A DNA stretch of 64,000 bases from Ardenticatenales bacterium (GTDB taxonomy: Bacteria > Chloroflexota > Anaerolineae > Epilineales > Epilineaceae), in contig JADYYS010000011.1 in NCBI GenBank assembly GCA_020853525.1, forward strand, positions 32,856 through 96,855, given 5' to 3'. Every line of letters starts with the position of its first letter. Position 1 is the stretch's first letter. Of the stretch, positions 24,274 through 33,370 are shown piece by piece. The position numbers and the translations under genes are program-made. The notes below the pieces were generated by a model. It did no database searches, was not told the origin of the DNA, and was given only the letters and a program-made list of their open reading frames with translations.

Positions 24274-26640
24274 ATGCGCATCCTGTTCCGCGCCGCCGCC
24301 GCGCTTTCCCTCGCCGTCGCCCTTGCGGCCGTCGCCGCGCCCGCCCCCGCGGCCCACGCGCAGCCGCGCCGCACGGCCACCCCGACGCGCACCCCGACGC
24401 TGACGCGCACGCCGACGCTCACCCGCACCCCGACGCGGACGCGCACCCCGACCTCGACGCACACCCCGACCCGCACCCCCACCCCGTCGCGCACGCCGAC
24501 GGCGACGGTCTGGGCCGAAGCGGCGCTGGGCGGCGGTCCGGTGTACGACCTGGCCGCGAGCCCGATCGACGCGCCCGACACCGGCTGGCAGCAGCACCTC
24601 GTGGCCACCGGCAACGACGTCTTCCTCAGCCTGGACGCCACCGCCTGGCGCACCGGCCGGACCGGGGTCCCCGACGCCGGCAACATCGTGTCGGCGCCCG
24701 ACGGCCGGTTCTTCGTGGCCACGCGCGGCGGCAAGGGCTACCGCAGCATGAACGACGGCAACGACTGGTCCGAGCTGTCCATCGGCGGCGACGACGATCC
24801 GGTCCGCTTCCTGGCCGCCTCGCCCGATTTCCTGAACGAGCCCGAAGCGTACGCGATCACGATCGAGGACGGTCAGCTCTATCGCACCGAGGACTCGGGC
24901 AGCAGCTGGGCCGCCATCGTCGTCGACCTCGAGCAGCCGCACTTCAGCGCCGCGCTGGCCTACTCGCCGGTCGTCGCGTTCGACAAGACGGCGTTCCTCG
25001 GCACGGACCGCGGGATCTACCGCACGACGGATGACGGTCGGAGCTGGGAGTTGAGGGTCGGGCCGGCCGCCGGACCGTCCGCCGGCCCGCGCTTCGGACC
25101 CGAGGGCGGCGAGCTGCGCCATCAGGGCATCCTGTTGCCCGCCGAGTGGGGCGACGACATGCGGCGCAAGGGCGACCCGATCGTGCGCGCGATGCTCGCC
25201 TGGAACGAAAGCGGTGTCTGGCAGAGCGATGACGACGCCGCGATGTGGCGCAAGCTGCCGCTGCCGGCAGCCGTCGAGACCGTCCACCATGTGGCGGCCT
25301 CGCCCGGCTTCCCGGCCGACCCGCTCCTCCTCGTCACCGGCGCCGGGGTGGGCATCGTCGGCGCCGTCTCGACGGACGGCGGCGGCACGTGGCGCACGAT
25401 CGCGACGGACGATCCCGGCCTCGTCGGCACGCGCGGCGCGTTCGCGCGGGCGTTCGTGCCGCTGCCCGTCAAGGACATCATCCCCCCGCGCAAGGACCCG
25501 TCGATGGTCCACAATTCCTTCCTGCCGATCATGTGGATGTCGCCGCTGCGCGTGCCGACGCCGATCCCCGGCCAGCCGCTGCCGACCCCGACCTACTTGG
25601 CCGTGCCCACCGTGCCGGTGCAGCGCGAGGTCTACCTGGCCACCGACGGCAGCGGTGTCTGGCGCTCGACGGACGACGGGAGCTCGTGGCAGCGCCCGTA
25701 CGACGCGCTGCCGAACGGCGGCCCGACGTGCGTGACGTTCCTGTCGGGCGACGGCCGGCTGCTCCTGGCGGGCACGGAAGCGGCCGGCCTCTACCGCTCG
25801 TCCGACGGCGGCGCAACGTGGGCCCGCCTCGACGGCGCGCTGCCGCGCGGCGAGGGCGAGAGGATTCAGGCGATCGAGCCGTCGCCCGCGTTCGACGCCG
25901 ACCGGACGGTCTTCGCCACGACGGCCAGCGGCGTCTGGGTCAGCCGCGATGGTGGCACCGCCTGGCAGCGCACCGCCGGCCCGGCACCGGCCCGCACGCT
26001 GGCCGTGTCGCCCGACTTCGCCAACGACCGCACCGTGCTCGTGGACGGCTGGCTCTCGACGGACGCCGGCGCCACGTGGAACGCGACCTCGGCCCGCGAC
26101 ACGTTCCCGTGGCGCGCCGTCGCGTTCTCGCCGCGCTATGCCCAGGATCGGACGATCTGGGCCGGCACGGACGCCGTCGGGCGGCTGCTGCCGAACCACC
26201 TCGGCCTCTACCGCTCGACGGACGGCGGTGGGAGCTGGGCGCAGATCGACGACAACCTCCTGCTCGACCGTGGCGTCTACAGCCTCGCCCTCCTCTCGGC
26301 CAGCTCGGCCGAGCCGGTGCGCATCTTCGTCGGCACGAGCAACGGGCTGATCCGGTCGATCGACGACGGCGTGACGTGGCAAGGGGTGAACACGTTCTCC
26401 GGGCAGGTGATCAGCGGCCTGGACTCGATCGTCCTGACACGCAACGAGTTCGGCATCGTCGCCGTGGCATCCGCCCGTGGCGTCGGCTGGTCGACGGACC
26501 GCGGCCTGAATTGGACGCTCGCGGCCGACGGCCCGAAGACCGTCTCGCGGGTGACGCTCGCGCCCGACGGCCAGCACGTCGTCGTCACGACGCGCCTGAC
26601 GCTGGCCCGGCGCCAGATCCCCGACGTGCCGGCGGACTGA
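24274..26640 (+). CDS. Secreted Asp-box (BNR/YCF48-like) repeat protein
   Basis: 788 residues. A clear signal peptide (R-I-L-F-R, hydrophobic core, A-H-A-Q cleavage) is followed by about 50 residues of Thr-Pro-Arg repeats (T-P-T-R-T-P-T-L), a wall- or surface-spacer typical of Chloroflexota. The remaining 700 residues are many S-x-D-x-G-x-x-W Asp-boxes (S-T-D-D-G-S-S-W, S-T-D-A-G-A-T-W, S-T-D-R-G-L-N-W), the hallmark of BNR/sortilin/YCF48-like beta-propellers. The protein likely works outside the cell; no sialidase catalytic set is visible, so it is not called an enzyme. It sits between GT2 and a GT39-like gene, and may be a glycosylation target or a coupled surface protein. ATG 24274 is 25 bases after the GT2 stop. 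Confidence 0.8.
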   Translation: MRILFRAAAALSLAVALAAVAAPAPAAHAQPRRTATPTRTPTLTRTPTLTRTPTRTRTPTSTHTPTRTPTPSRTPTATVWAEAALGGGPVYDLAASPIDAPDTGWQQHLVATGNDVFLSLDATAWRTGRTGVPDAGNIVSAPDGRFFVATRGGKGYRSMNDGNDWSELSIGGDDDPVRFLAASPDFLNEPEAYAITIEDGQLYRTEDSGSSWAAIVVDLEQPHFSAALAYSPVVAFDKTAFLGTDRGIYRTTDDGRSWELRVGPAAGPSAGPRFGPEGGELRHQGILLPAEWGDDMRRKGDPIVRAMLAWNESGVWQSDDDAAMWRKLPLPAAVETVHHVAASPGFPADPLLLVTGAGVGIVGAVSTDGGGTWRTIATDDPGLVGTRGAFARAFVPLPVKDIIPPRKDPSMVHNSFLPIMWMSPLRVPTPIPGQPLPTPTYLAVPTVPVQREVYLATDGSGVWRSTDDGSSWQRPYDALPNGGPTCVTFLSGDGRLLLAGTEAAGLYRSSDGGATWARLDGALPRGEGERIQAIEPSPAFDADRTVFATTASGVWVSRDGGTAWQRTAGPAPARTLAVSPDFANDRTVLVDGWLSTDAGATWNATSARDTFPWRAVAFSPRYAQDRTIWAGTDAVGRLLPNHLGLYRSTDGGGSWAQIDDNLLLDRGVYSLALLSASSAEPVRIFVGTSNGLIRSIDDGVTWQGVNTFSGQVISGLDSIVLTRNEFGIVAVASARGVGWSTDRGLNWTLAADGPKTVSRVTLAPDGQHVVVTTRLTLARRQIPDVPAD

Positions 26641-26759
26641 CACCACTGCCGGCCGAGGGCCGCGTCGCCGCCCCGGCGACGCACCGCGCCGAGCGTGCTG
26701 CCGCGCTGAACGCGCGCGCGGCGCGCTGGGCGGCGTCGGCGCGCGGCGGCGTCGCGCTC

Positions 26760-29648
26760 GTGCGCGCGCACGCCTGGGACGTCGCGGCGATCGTGGCGTT
26801 CGTCGCGCTCGTCGCCTTCTATCGCCGAAACCTCGTGGGCTGGCTCATCAGCGACGACGAGGGGAGCTACCTGTATGCGGCGTGGCGAATGTCGCTGGGC
26901 GAGCGGCCGTACCGCGACTTCCTGACGCCGCAGCTTCCGGTCTTCCTGCTGCCGGGCGGCTGGCTGATGGGCATCACCGGCGCCAGCGTGCACGCCGCCC
27001 GCCTGCTGGCCGTCGGCCTGACGATGACCGCCGGCATCGCGACGTGGGCGACGGCGCGGCGGTTGTTCGGACCGGCGGTGGCGGCGGTCGCCCTCGTCGC
27101 GCTGCTCCTCCAACCGGACGTGTTCGCCGTCGGCCGGGTGTATCGGCCCGAACCGTTCATGCTGGCCGCACAGGCGCTGGCGGTGGCGGCCTTCGCGCGG
27201 GCCGTCGTGCCGCGGCCCGGACGCGAGGACCCGCCGGCACGGGCGTGGCTCGTGATCAGCGGGGCGTTGTTCGGCGTGGCGACGCTGGCCAAGCTGTTCG
27301 GCCCATGGCCGCTCGGTGGGCTGTTGCTGTGGTTGGCGGCGGACGGGCGACGGCGACGGCGGCCGCTCGGCTCGATCGTCGGCGACGGGTTGGCGGCCGT
27401 GCTGTCGGCCGTCGTCGTGACGCTGGCGGGGCTGGCGGCGATCGGTGTCTACAGCGGCGGGATCGGGACGATGATCGAGGCGACGATCGGCCATCACCTG
27501 CGGCAGGGGGCGTCGAAGCCGCTCGGTCAGGTGCTCGGCGAGGGCTTCGGGTTGTTCGCGCTCACGATCCGCGACGGCGGGCGGGCGCTGGCGCTGGCCG
27601 TCGCGCTGGCCGTGGCCTGGGACGCGGTCCGCAGGCCGGGGCGCGAGACTGCGATCTTCGCGTGGCAGCTGGCGTCGGCGCTGGCGTTCTTCGCGCTGGC
27701 ACGCGACCGCTACCCGCGGCACCTGGTCTACCTGGCGCCGGCGCTGGCTGTCCTGTTTGCGGTGGGCGTGCGGCGGGTGTTCCTTGCGGCGCGGCGACTC
27801 GAGGTCGACCGCTCCGCCGACGGCGGGCTGCTGAAGGCGGTTGCGGTCGCGTTGGCGGTGGGCTTGGCGCTGGGCTGGTACCTGTTCGATCGGGACTACA
27901 CGGCCGCCCGTGAAGAGGACGGCACGGTGCGGCTGGCGGACGTGCTGGCGGCGTTGAGCGGTCCGGACGACGTCGTGCTGTCGGACTACTCGGAGCTGAA
28001 CTTCTATGCCCGGCGTCCGACGACGTACGCCGCGGCATCCCTGTCCACGGGCGCCGTGTCGAGCGGTCAGATCACGTGGCGCCGGATCGCGGACGATCTG
28101 CAGCGATCGGGCAAGGAGCCGGCGCTTCTGGCGCTCGAGACCGGCAGCCCCTACAGCCACCTGAGCTATCTGTCGGGCGACGACCGCGCGGCGTTTCAGG
28201 CGTGGATCGAGGCAGGCTGGCACGATATCGGTGGGATCGAGCGCGGGCCGCAGAAGTATCGGCTCCATCTGCCGCGCGGGCGGGAGCCCGGCGCGGTTGC
28301 GGCGTTCGATGGCGGTCCGGTGCTCGTCGCCGGGGGGGCGGATCGGTCGGGGGTGACGGCGGGTGATCGCTTCGAGGTGAAGACGGTCTGGCGCGCGGCG
28401 GGGGCGATGTCGGAACCGCTGTCCGTGACGGTTCGGCTGATCGACGCGGCGGGCAACGAACCGATCGCACCGGTCGACGTGCTCCTGAAGGCGGCGGGCA
28501 CCGAGCGGTCGACGGATCGCTGGGCGCCGGACGAGTGGACGGCGATGCGGGTTGCGGTCGCGTTGCCGCAAGGTGTTCCTCCGGGGACGTATCGGCTGCT
28601 GCTCGGGCTCTATCGGCGGGACGAGGGGCGGCCGGTGCAGCTCGGGGCGACGGCGGACGACGGGCGGTCGCTCGGCGGGGCCGTGGCGCTCGGGCCGCCG
28701 ATCGTCGTGTCGGGCTGGCGGGCGCGCTCCGATGCCGCGGCGGCACGGGCGCTCGGCCTGTCGCCGCCGGCCGCGCGTGCCGAATCCCGTGACGCCGCAT
28801 CCACGGCGGCCGGATGGACGGCGGCCGGGCTGACGCTGGTGGGGGTCGGCGCGATGCCGACGGGCACGGTTCAGGCCGGGACGGTGTTCCCGTTGCCGCT
28901 GGCGTTCCGGTTGCGGGAGGCGGGAAGACCGCCATCGATCGTGCTGACGCTGACCGACCCTGCGACGGGCGCGATCGCCGGCGACAGCCGCGTCACCCTG
29001 GCCGCGGATGTCGCCGTCGGCGATCTGGCCCTATGGCCCGCCGGCCTCACCGTCCGACGGACGTTCCGCGTCCCGATCTTCGCCAACGCAGGGGCCGGCC
29101 GCTACAGCGCCTATGCCGCATGGCCCGCCGGCATGGAAGATGGTGGTGTGCGCGTCGAGGTGGGCGAGGTCGAGGTCGCGGCGCGGGACGTCTCGGGCGC
29201 CGTCTTCGACGTCGACGCGATCCGTCCCCGGTTGCCGGTCGTGCTCGACGCGCGGCTGGGCGATGTCGGCACGCTGATCGCGGCGTCCGTGCCGGCGACG
29301 GCGACGGCCGGCGCGGAGCTGACGGTGGTGCTGGGCTGGCGCGCGCGCAGCCCGTCGTCCGTGCCGTACAAGGTGACCGTCCAGCTGTTGAACGCCGACG
29401 GCGTGCCGGTCGCGCAGCACGACGCGGAGCCGGCGGAGGATCAGCGGCCGACGACCGGCTGGCTGCCGGACGAGATCGTCGTCGACCGCCACGCGATCCC
29501 GCTGCCACCCGACCTGGTGGCGGGCGACTACACGCTGGCCGCTGCGCTCTACCACCCGCTGACCGCCGATCGTCTGCCGCGCTCGGGGGGCGAGACGGCC
29601 GATGTCGCGCCCGGCCTGGTGCGGCTCGGCATCGTCCGCATCGAGTGA
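26760..29648 (+). CDS. GT39-like membrane glycosyltransferase with large extracellular C-terminus
   Basis: The first usable start after the preceding stop is GTG 26760, giving about 962 residues; the frame is open further upstream but without a good start. Membrane segments begin at residue 8. The external loop S-D-D-E-G-S-Y-L-Y-A-A-W-R carries the acidic pair of GT39/ArnT enzymes, and Q-L-P-V-F-L-L-P follows. About ten membrane helices run to residue 380. The second half is soluble, with two or three beta-domains that repeat the motif P-G-T-Y-R-L-L-L-G-L-Y and D-Y-T-L-A-A-A-L-Y, as in the two large enzymes at 5383-11957. It likely uses the polyprenyl-phosphate sugar made by the GT2 two genes upstream. 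The acceptor could be the adjacent secreted protein; that is inference. Confidence 0.78.
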   Translation: MRAHAWDVAAIVAFVALVAFYRRNLVGWLISDDEGSYLYAAWRMSLGERPYRDFLTPQLPVFLLPGGWLMGITGASVHAARLLAVGLTMTAGIATWATARRLFGPAVAAVALVALLLQPDVFAVGRVYRPEPFMLAAQALAVAAFARAVVPRPGREDPPARAWLVISGALFGVATLAKLFGPWPLGGLLLWLAADGRRRRRPLGSIVGDGLAAVLSAVVVTLAGLAAIGVYSGGIGTMIEATIGHHLRQGASKPLGQVLGEGFGLFALTIRDGGRALALAVALAVAWDAVRRPGRETAIFAWQLASALAFFALARDRYPRHLVYLAPALAVLFAVGVRRVFLAARRLEVDRSADGGLLKAVAVALAVGLALGWYLFDRDYTAAREEDGTVRLADVLAALSGPDDVVLSDYSELNFYARRPTTYAAASLSTGAVSSGQITWRRIADDLQRSGKEPALLALETGSPYSHLSYLSGDDRAAFQAWIEAGWHDIGGIERGPQKYRLHLPRGREPGAVAAFDGGPVLVAGGADRSGVTAGDRFEVKTVWRAAGAMSEPLSVTVRLIDAAGNEPIAPVDVLLKAAGTERSTDRWAPDEWTAMRVAVALPQGVPPGTYRLLLGLYRRDEGRPVQLGATADDGRSLGGAVALGPPIVVSGWRARSDAAAARALGLSPPAARAESRDAASTAAGWTAAGLTLVGVGAMPTGTVQAGTVFPLPLAFRLREAGRPPSIVLTLTDPATGAIAGDSRVTLAADVAVGDLALWPAGLTVRRTFRVPIFANAGAGRYSAYAAWPAGMEDGGVRVEVGEVEVAARDVSGAVFDVDAIRPRLPVVLDARLGDVGTLIAASVPATATAGAELTVVLGWRARSPSSVPYKVTVQLLNADGVPVAQHDAEPAEDQRPTTGWLPDEIVVDRHAIPLPPDLVAGDYTLAAALYHPLTADRLPRSGGETADVAPGLVRLGIVRIE

Positions 29649-29697
29649 CCGCCCAGGTGCATTGGGGGGATGGGCCGTCCCATCGAGGGGCGGCCAA

Positions 29698-29732
29698 GGC
29701 GCGGGGAGAGCCCCTTCAGCCCTCCCCGCGCC
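29698..29732 (+). terminator. Strong GC hairpin between GT39-like gene and comEC
   Basis: GGCGCGGGGAG (29698-29708) pairs perfectly with CTCCCCGCGCC (29722-29732) around a 13-base loop, 50 bases after the glycosyltransferase stop. No T-run follows, as is usual in very GC-rich genomes, so transcription termination is likely but not certain. Confidence 0.5.
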
Positions 29733-29875
29733 ACGCGGAACCGGCGCACCACGGTTCAGCGGAGGTATGAACACGCCGGCGGGCCGGAGCTGACCGGGGC
29801 GCGGCGCCCGACCTGTCGCCGACGTGTCCGTTTCGCCCTCCCGCTGCGGGCGTGGGGGCGGTATCCTGCCTGCCG

Positions 29876-32419
29876 ATGTGGCTCGCCCGTACGTGCACGC
29901 TCTGGCTCATCGGCATCGCAGCCGCCGATGGATTGTGGCCGCCGACCGAGCGGCCGCCGGACGTGCGCCTCGGCGGCGCGCTCGTCGTGCTGGCGGTCCT
30001 CGTCGCTCTCAGCGCGGGCCGGCGCGTGCGGGCGGTTCGTGTCGGGGCGATGGCGGTCGCGATCGTGCTGGCCGGCGCCGGTCGGGTCTGGCTGGCGCGG
30101 CCGCGTTTCGATCCCGGGGACATCGCCTTGTGGCGGGACCGGGGTGCGCGGAGCGTCGAGGGCATCGTGGCGGCGGAGCCCGAGCGGCGGGACGGCGGCG
30201 TGCATTACGTCGTGAAGGTCGAGCGGGCGGCGGCGGCGCGGGGCGACGACGGATCGGCGGTGCCCGTCCACGGCCTGCTGCTGGCACAGGCAGCGCGCTA
30301 CCCCGTCTTTGCGTACGGCGACCGCGTGCGCGTGCGCGGCGAGATCGTCGCACCGCCGGTCCTGCCGGGGTTCGACTACCGGACGTTTCTGGCGCGCAAG
30401 GGCGTGCACGCGATCGTCCGGCGCGCGCACGTGGAGGGGGTCGACGGACGGCGGGGCGGCTACGTCGTCCCGCGGGTGCTGATCGCCATCAAGGCGCGGG
30501 CGCAGCGCGCCGTGGCGATCTCCCTGCCCGAACCCGAGGCCTCGCTGGCCACCGGCATCCTCCTCGGCGACGACGACGGGATCCCGCGGCGGGTGGCCGA
30601 CGCGTTCCGGCGTACGAACACGACGCACGTGATCGCGATCTCGGGGGCGAACATCGCGCTGCTGGTGGCGGCGCTGCAGGTGTGGCTGGGGCGGTGGCGC
30701 CGGCGCGGCCGGGCGGCCGGGGTGACGGTGGCGATCGTGGCCGCATACGCGCTGCTCGTCGGCGCGGATCCGGCGGTCGTGCGGGCCGCGATCATGGGCG
30801 GGCTCGTCGTCGTGGCGCTGGCGAACGATCGACGGTCCGAGGCCGTCACGGCGCTGACGCTGGCCGGTGGGCTGATGACGGCGTGGCGGCCGGCGATCAT
30901 CGGCGACCTCGGGTTCCAGTTGTCGTTCGCGGCCACGGCGGGCCTCGTCGCGTTCGCCGGGCGGTTGGGCAGTTGGGTCGGGGCGCGCCTCGAGCCGCGG
31001 GCCGGAGGCGAGGACGGCAGTGGCGCACGCGTCGAGGGCACGCGGGTCGAACGGCGGTACGGCGCTGCTTCGGCCCGACCCCCGGGGCGGATCATGGCGC
31101 TCCTGAACGAGTCCGTCCTCGTCACGCTGGCGGCGCAGCTCACGACGTGGCCGCTCGTCGCCTGGCACACCGGTCAGCTCGGCGCCGTCGGGCTCGTGGC
31201 CAATGTCCTGGTCGTCCCGGCGCAGCCCGCCGTGATGGCCGCCGGCGGCGCGACGATCGCCGCCGGCCTCGTTGCGCCCGGGCTTGGCCGTCTCGTCGGT
31301 GCGGTGGCCTGGCTGCCGCTGGCGTGGACGGTCCGCGTCGTCGAGGCGTGTGCCATGTTGCCTGGCGCGGGGCTGGCCTGGCGGCCGCCGCTCGCGCTCG
31401 TCGCCGGCTACTATCTCGCGCTGGCCGTCGCAGCGATGCCGGGCGAGGTGCGGCGGCTTGCGGGCGGCGTCCGCGACGGGCTGGCACGCTTGCGCACCCG
31501 TTTGCCGTTCTTCGCGGTCGACGATGCGGCGGGTCGGAGCGGCACCCGTCCGTTCCGGCGGCGCATCGGCTGGCCCGCCTTCGTCCTCGCAGGCGCCGGC
31601 GCCGTCCTGGCGTGGCGCGCCGTGCTCGCCCAGCCCGACGGCCTGCTGCACGTCACCGCCCTCGACGTCGGCCAAGGCGACGCGATCCTCGTCGTCGCGC
31701 CGAACGGCCGGCGGATGCTCATCGATGGCGGGCCGAGCCCGAGCGCGGTGCTCGATGGGCTGGGCCGACGATTCGCGCCGTGGGATCGCCGACTCGACGT
31801 CGTCGTGCTGACCCACCCCGACGCCGACCACGTAGGCGGCCTGCCGGCGGTGTTGCGGCGGTACCGGGTGGACCACATCGTCCAGCCCGCGGCCGAGCAC
31901 GCGACGCCGGACGGACGGTCGTGGGACGCGGCGGTCGAGGGCGAGGGCGCGGTGGTGCACACCGCCGTCGCGGGCATGCGGCTCGTGCTGGACGGTGCGG
32001 CCGGCGTCGCGGCCGAGGTGCGGTGGCCGCCGGCAGGCGATATCGAGCGGGCGCTCGGCGTGGAGGAGGTGGCGATGAACGATCGCTCGGTCGTGCTCGT
32101 GCTGCGCCACGGACGGCGACGTTTCGTGCTGACGGGCGATGTCGAGGCGTCCGTCGAGCGGGCGCTCGTGCGGTCGGCGGGCGGCCTGCGGGGCGATGTC
32201 CTCAAGGTGGCGCACCACGGGAGCGCCACGTCGTCGACGCCCGCGTTCCTGGCCGCCGTCGCGCCGCGGCTGGCCGTGATCAGCGTCGGCGCCGACAACC
32301 GCTTCGGGCACCCGGACGGGGGTGTGCTCGGGCGGCTGGGGGGCATCGCGGTGCGCCGGACGGATGTGGACGGCGCGGTCGACGTCTTCACGGATGGGGA
32401 GGGCGTTTGGGTGCGGTGA
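29876..32419 (+). CDS. comEC: ComEC/Rec2 DNA uptake channel protein
   Basis: About 847 residues with the full ComEC layout. N-terminal membrane helices come first, then an extracellular OB-like region (about 80-160, ending in P-V-L-P-G-F-D-Y-R-T-F-L-A). The competence channel domain follows with G-I-L-L-G-D-D and H-V-I-A-I-S-G-A-N-I-A-L-L. The C-terminus is a metallo-beta-lactamase domain with D-V-G-Q-G-D-A-I-L, the metal motif H-P-D-A-D-H-V-G-G and A-H-H-G-S. It moves single-stranded DNA across the inner membrane in natural transformation; the lactamase-like domain may degrade the other strand. ATG 29876 was chosen over GTG 29852. Its last codons and TGA fall inside the first unit of the tandem repeat at 32409. 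Confidence 0.92.
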   Translation: MWLARTCTLWLIGIAAADGLWPPTERPPDVRLGGALVVLAVLVALSAGRRVRAVRVGAMAVAIVLAGAGRVWLARPRFDPGDIALWRDRGARSVEGIVAAEPERRDGGVHYVVKVERAAAARGDDGSAVPVHGLLLAQAARYPVFAYGDRVRVRGEIVAPPVLPGFDYRTFLARKGVHAIVRRAHVEGVDGRRGGYVVPRVLIAIKARAQRAVAISLPEPEASLATGILLGDDDGIPRRVADAFRRTNTTHVIAISGANIALLVAALQVWLGRWRRRGRAAGVTVAIVAAYALLVGADPAVVRAAIMGGLVVVALANDRRSEAVTALTLAGGLMTAWRPAIIGDLGFQLSFAATAGLVAFAGRLGSWVGARLEPRAGGEDGSGARVEGTRVERRYGAASARPPGRIMALLNESVLVTLAAQLTTWPLVAWHTGQLGAVGLVANVLVVPAQPAVMAAGGATIAAGLVAPGLGRLVGAVAWLPLAWTVRVVEACAMLPGAGLAWRPPLALVAGYYLALAVAAMPGEVRRLAGGVRDGLARLRTRLPFFAVDDAAGRSGTRPFRRRIGWPAFVLAGAGAVLAWRAVLAQPDGLLHVTALDVGQGDAILVVAPNGRRMLIDGGPSPSAVLDGLGRRFAPWDRRLDVVVLTHPDADHVGGLPAVLRRYRVDHIVQPAAEHATPDGRSWDAAVEGEGAVVHTAVAGMRLVLDGAAGVAAEVRWPPAGDIERALGVEEVAMNDRSVVLVLRHGRRRFVLTGDVEASVERALVRSAGGLRGDVLKVAHHGSATSSTPAFLAAVAPRLAVISVGADNRFGHPDGGVLGRLGGIAVRRTDVDGAVDVFTDGEGVWVR

Positions 32420-32476
32420 CCGTCTGGGTGCGGTGACAGACTGGGCGCGGTGACAGACTGGGCGCGGTGACAGTTT
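32409..32476. repeat. Four 17-bp tandem repeats spanning the comEC stop codon
   Basis: Units start at 32409, 32426, 32443 and 32460 and are based on GGGCGCGGTGACAGACT. Each contains GGTGAC. The first unit encodes the last residues and TGA of ComEC; the last ends 24 bases before the TATAAT box of the regulator gene. The repeat could affect terminator or promoter spacing. Confidence 0.85.
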
Positions 32477-32500
32477 GGGAGTTGGGAGCGGCGACGACGG

Positions 32501-32506
32501 TATAAT
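32501..32506 (+). promoter_or_regulatory. Putative -10 box of the Crp/Fnr gene
   Basis: A consensus TATAAT followed by CCC lies 32 bases before ATG 32538. No convincing -35 is seen at 16-18 bases; TTGGGA at 32475-32480 has a 20-base spacer. This may mean an activator is needed. Confidence 0.45.
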
Positions 32507-32537
32507 CCCACGCCCGAGCGCCACGGAGTACGATTCG

Positions 32538-33242
32538 ATGTCGCGTCCGATGCCCGAACGGCTGGCGGTCTTCGACCTCTTTGCCGGTCTCGACGCCGCT
32601 GCGATGGACGACATTGCCGCCGCAGCCGTCGAGCGCCGCCTCGACGCGGGCGAGATGTTCTTCCTGCAGTCCGAGCGGGCCGAGCGCTTCTTCGTTCTCG
32701 TCGACGGCCGGGTCCGGCTGACCCAGGTCACACCCGATGGCCAGCAGGTCGTGGTGCGCTTCATCATGCCCGGCGAAGGATTCGGTCTCGTCGCCGTGCT
32801 GGCCGGCAACGTCTATCCGCTGTCGGCCGAGGCGATGGACCCGGCCGTCGGCTACGGCTGGGACGGTCCGACGTTCAAGACCCTGATGGCCCGCCATCCC
32901 GAGCTGGCGACGCGCAGCCTCAGCCTCGTCGCCCAGCGCGTCCACGAGTTCCAGGCCCGCAACCGCGAGCTCTCGACGGAGCGCGTCGAGCGCCGGATCG
33001 CGCGGACGCTGCTCCGCCTGACGAACCAGAGCGGCACGCGGCAGAGCGACGGCGTCCGCATCGACCTCCCGCTGACGCGCCAGGACGTGGCCGAGATGAC
33101 GGGCACGACGGTGTACACCGTCAGCCGCGTGCTCGCCGGCTGGCACGAAGCAGGGATCATCGACGCCGGTCGCAAGCGGATCGTCATCCGTCAGCCCCAC
33201 AGCCTCGTGGCCATCGCCGAGGACCTGCCGCCCGCGCGCTGA
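32538..33242 (+). CDS. Crp/Fnr family regulator (probable nos regulator, cysteine-free)
   Basis: 234 residues. The N-terminal cyclic-nucleotide-binding-type barrel runs to about 125 (A-E-R-F-F-V-L-V-D-G-R-V-R-L and F-G-L-V-A-V-L-A-G). A long dimerisation helix follows, then a winged helix-turn-helix with L-T-R-Q-D-V-A-E-M-T-G-T-T-V-Y-T-V-S-R-V-L. The S-R in the recognition helix is the Crp/Fnr hallmark. There is no cysteine in the protein, so it cannot hold the FNR [4Fe-4S] cluster; the DNR/NnrR-type NO sensors are the nearest functional parallel. ATG 32538 follows CGGAG. The palindrome TTGCGATAGCGCAA lies 41 bases after its stop, before the DUF1858-SCO-nosZ genes, so control of N2O reduction is the likely job. 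The effector is unknown. Confidence 0.85.
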   Translation: MSRPMPERLAVFDLFAGLDAAAMDDIAAAAVERRLDAGEMFFLQSERAERFFVLVDGRVRLTQVTPDGQQVVVRFIMPGEGFGLVAVLAGNVYPLSAEAMDPAVGYGWDGPTFKTLMARHPELATRSLSLVAQRVHEFQARNRELSTERVERRIARTLLRLTNQSGTRQSDGVRIDLPLTRQDVAEMTGTTVYTVSRVLAGWHEAGIIDAGRKRIVIRQPHSLVAIAEDLPPAR

Positions 33243-33283
33243 TCGCCGTGCCGACGGGTCGCGCGGCACCCCCCCCTGCCAAC

Positions 33284-33297
33284 TTGCGATAGCGCAA
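33284..33297. promoter_or_regulatory. FNR-type palindromic operator upstream of the nos genes
   Basis: TTGCGATAGCGCAA is a perfect inverted repeat TTGCG-N4-CGCAA. Its length and spacing equal the FNR/DNR site TTGAT-N4-ATCAA with the two inner bases of each half changed. It lies between the Crp/Fnr gene and the first gene of the nos block. No second copy was noticed in the window. Confidence 0.6.
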
Positions 33298-33370
33298 CGT
33301 CGCCCGGCCGCGCCGGGCGTAGGCTGTGCCTGCGTCCGAGGTGGGCGCGCCGCTTGGGGTGGGGGTCGGC

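Noticed and set aside
24274..26640. A sialidase call for the Asp-box protein
   Set aside because: Asp-boxes alone do not show activity; the Arg triad and Tyr/Glu pair of sialidases are not evident.
25245..26759. The upstream part of the long + frame as an extension of the GT39-like gene
   Set aside because: It overlaps the Asp-box protein in another frame and is Arg-rich; no usable start exists between that gene and GTG 26760.
29756..32809. A 1017-codon frame opposite comEC
   Set aside because: Composition is Arg/Pro/His-rich without domains, while the + strand carries all ComEC motifs.
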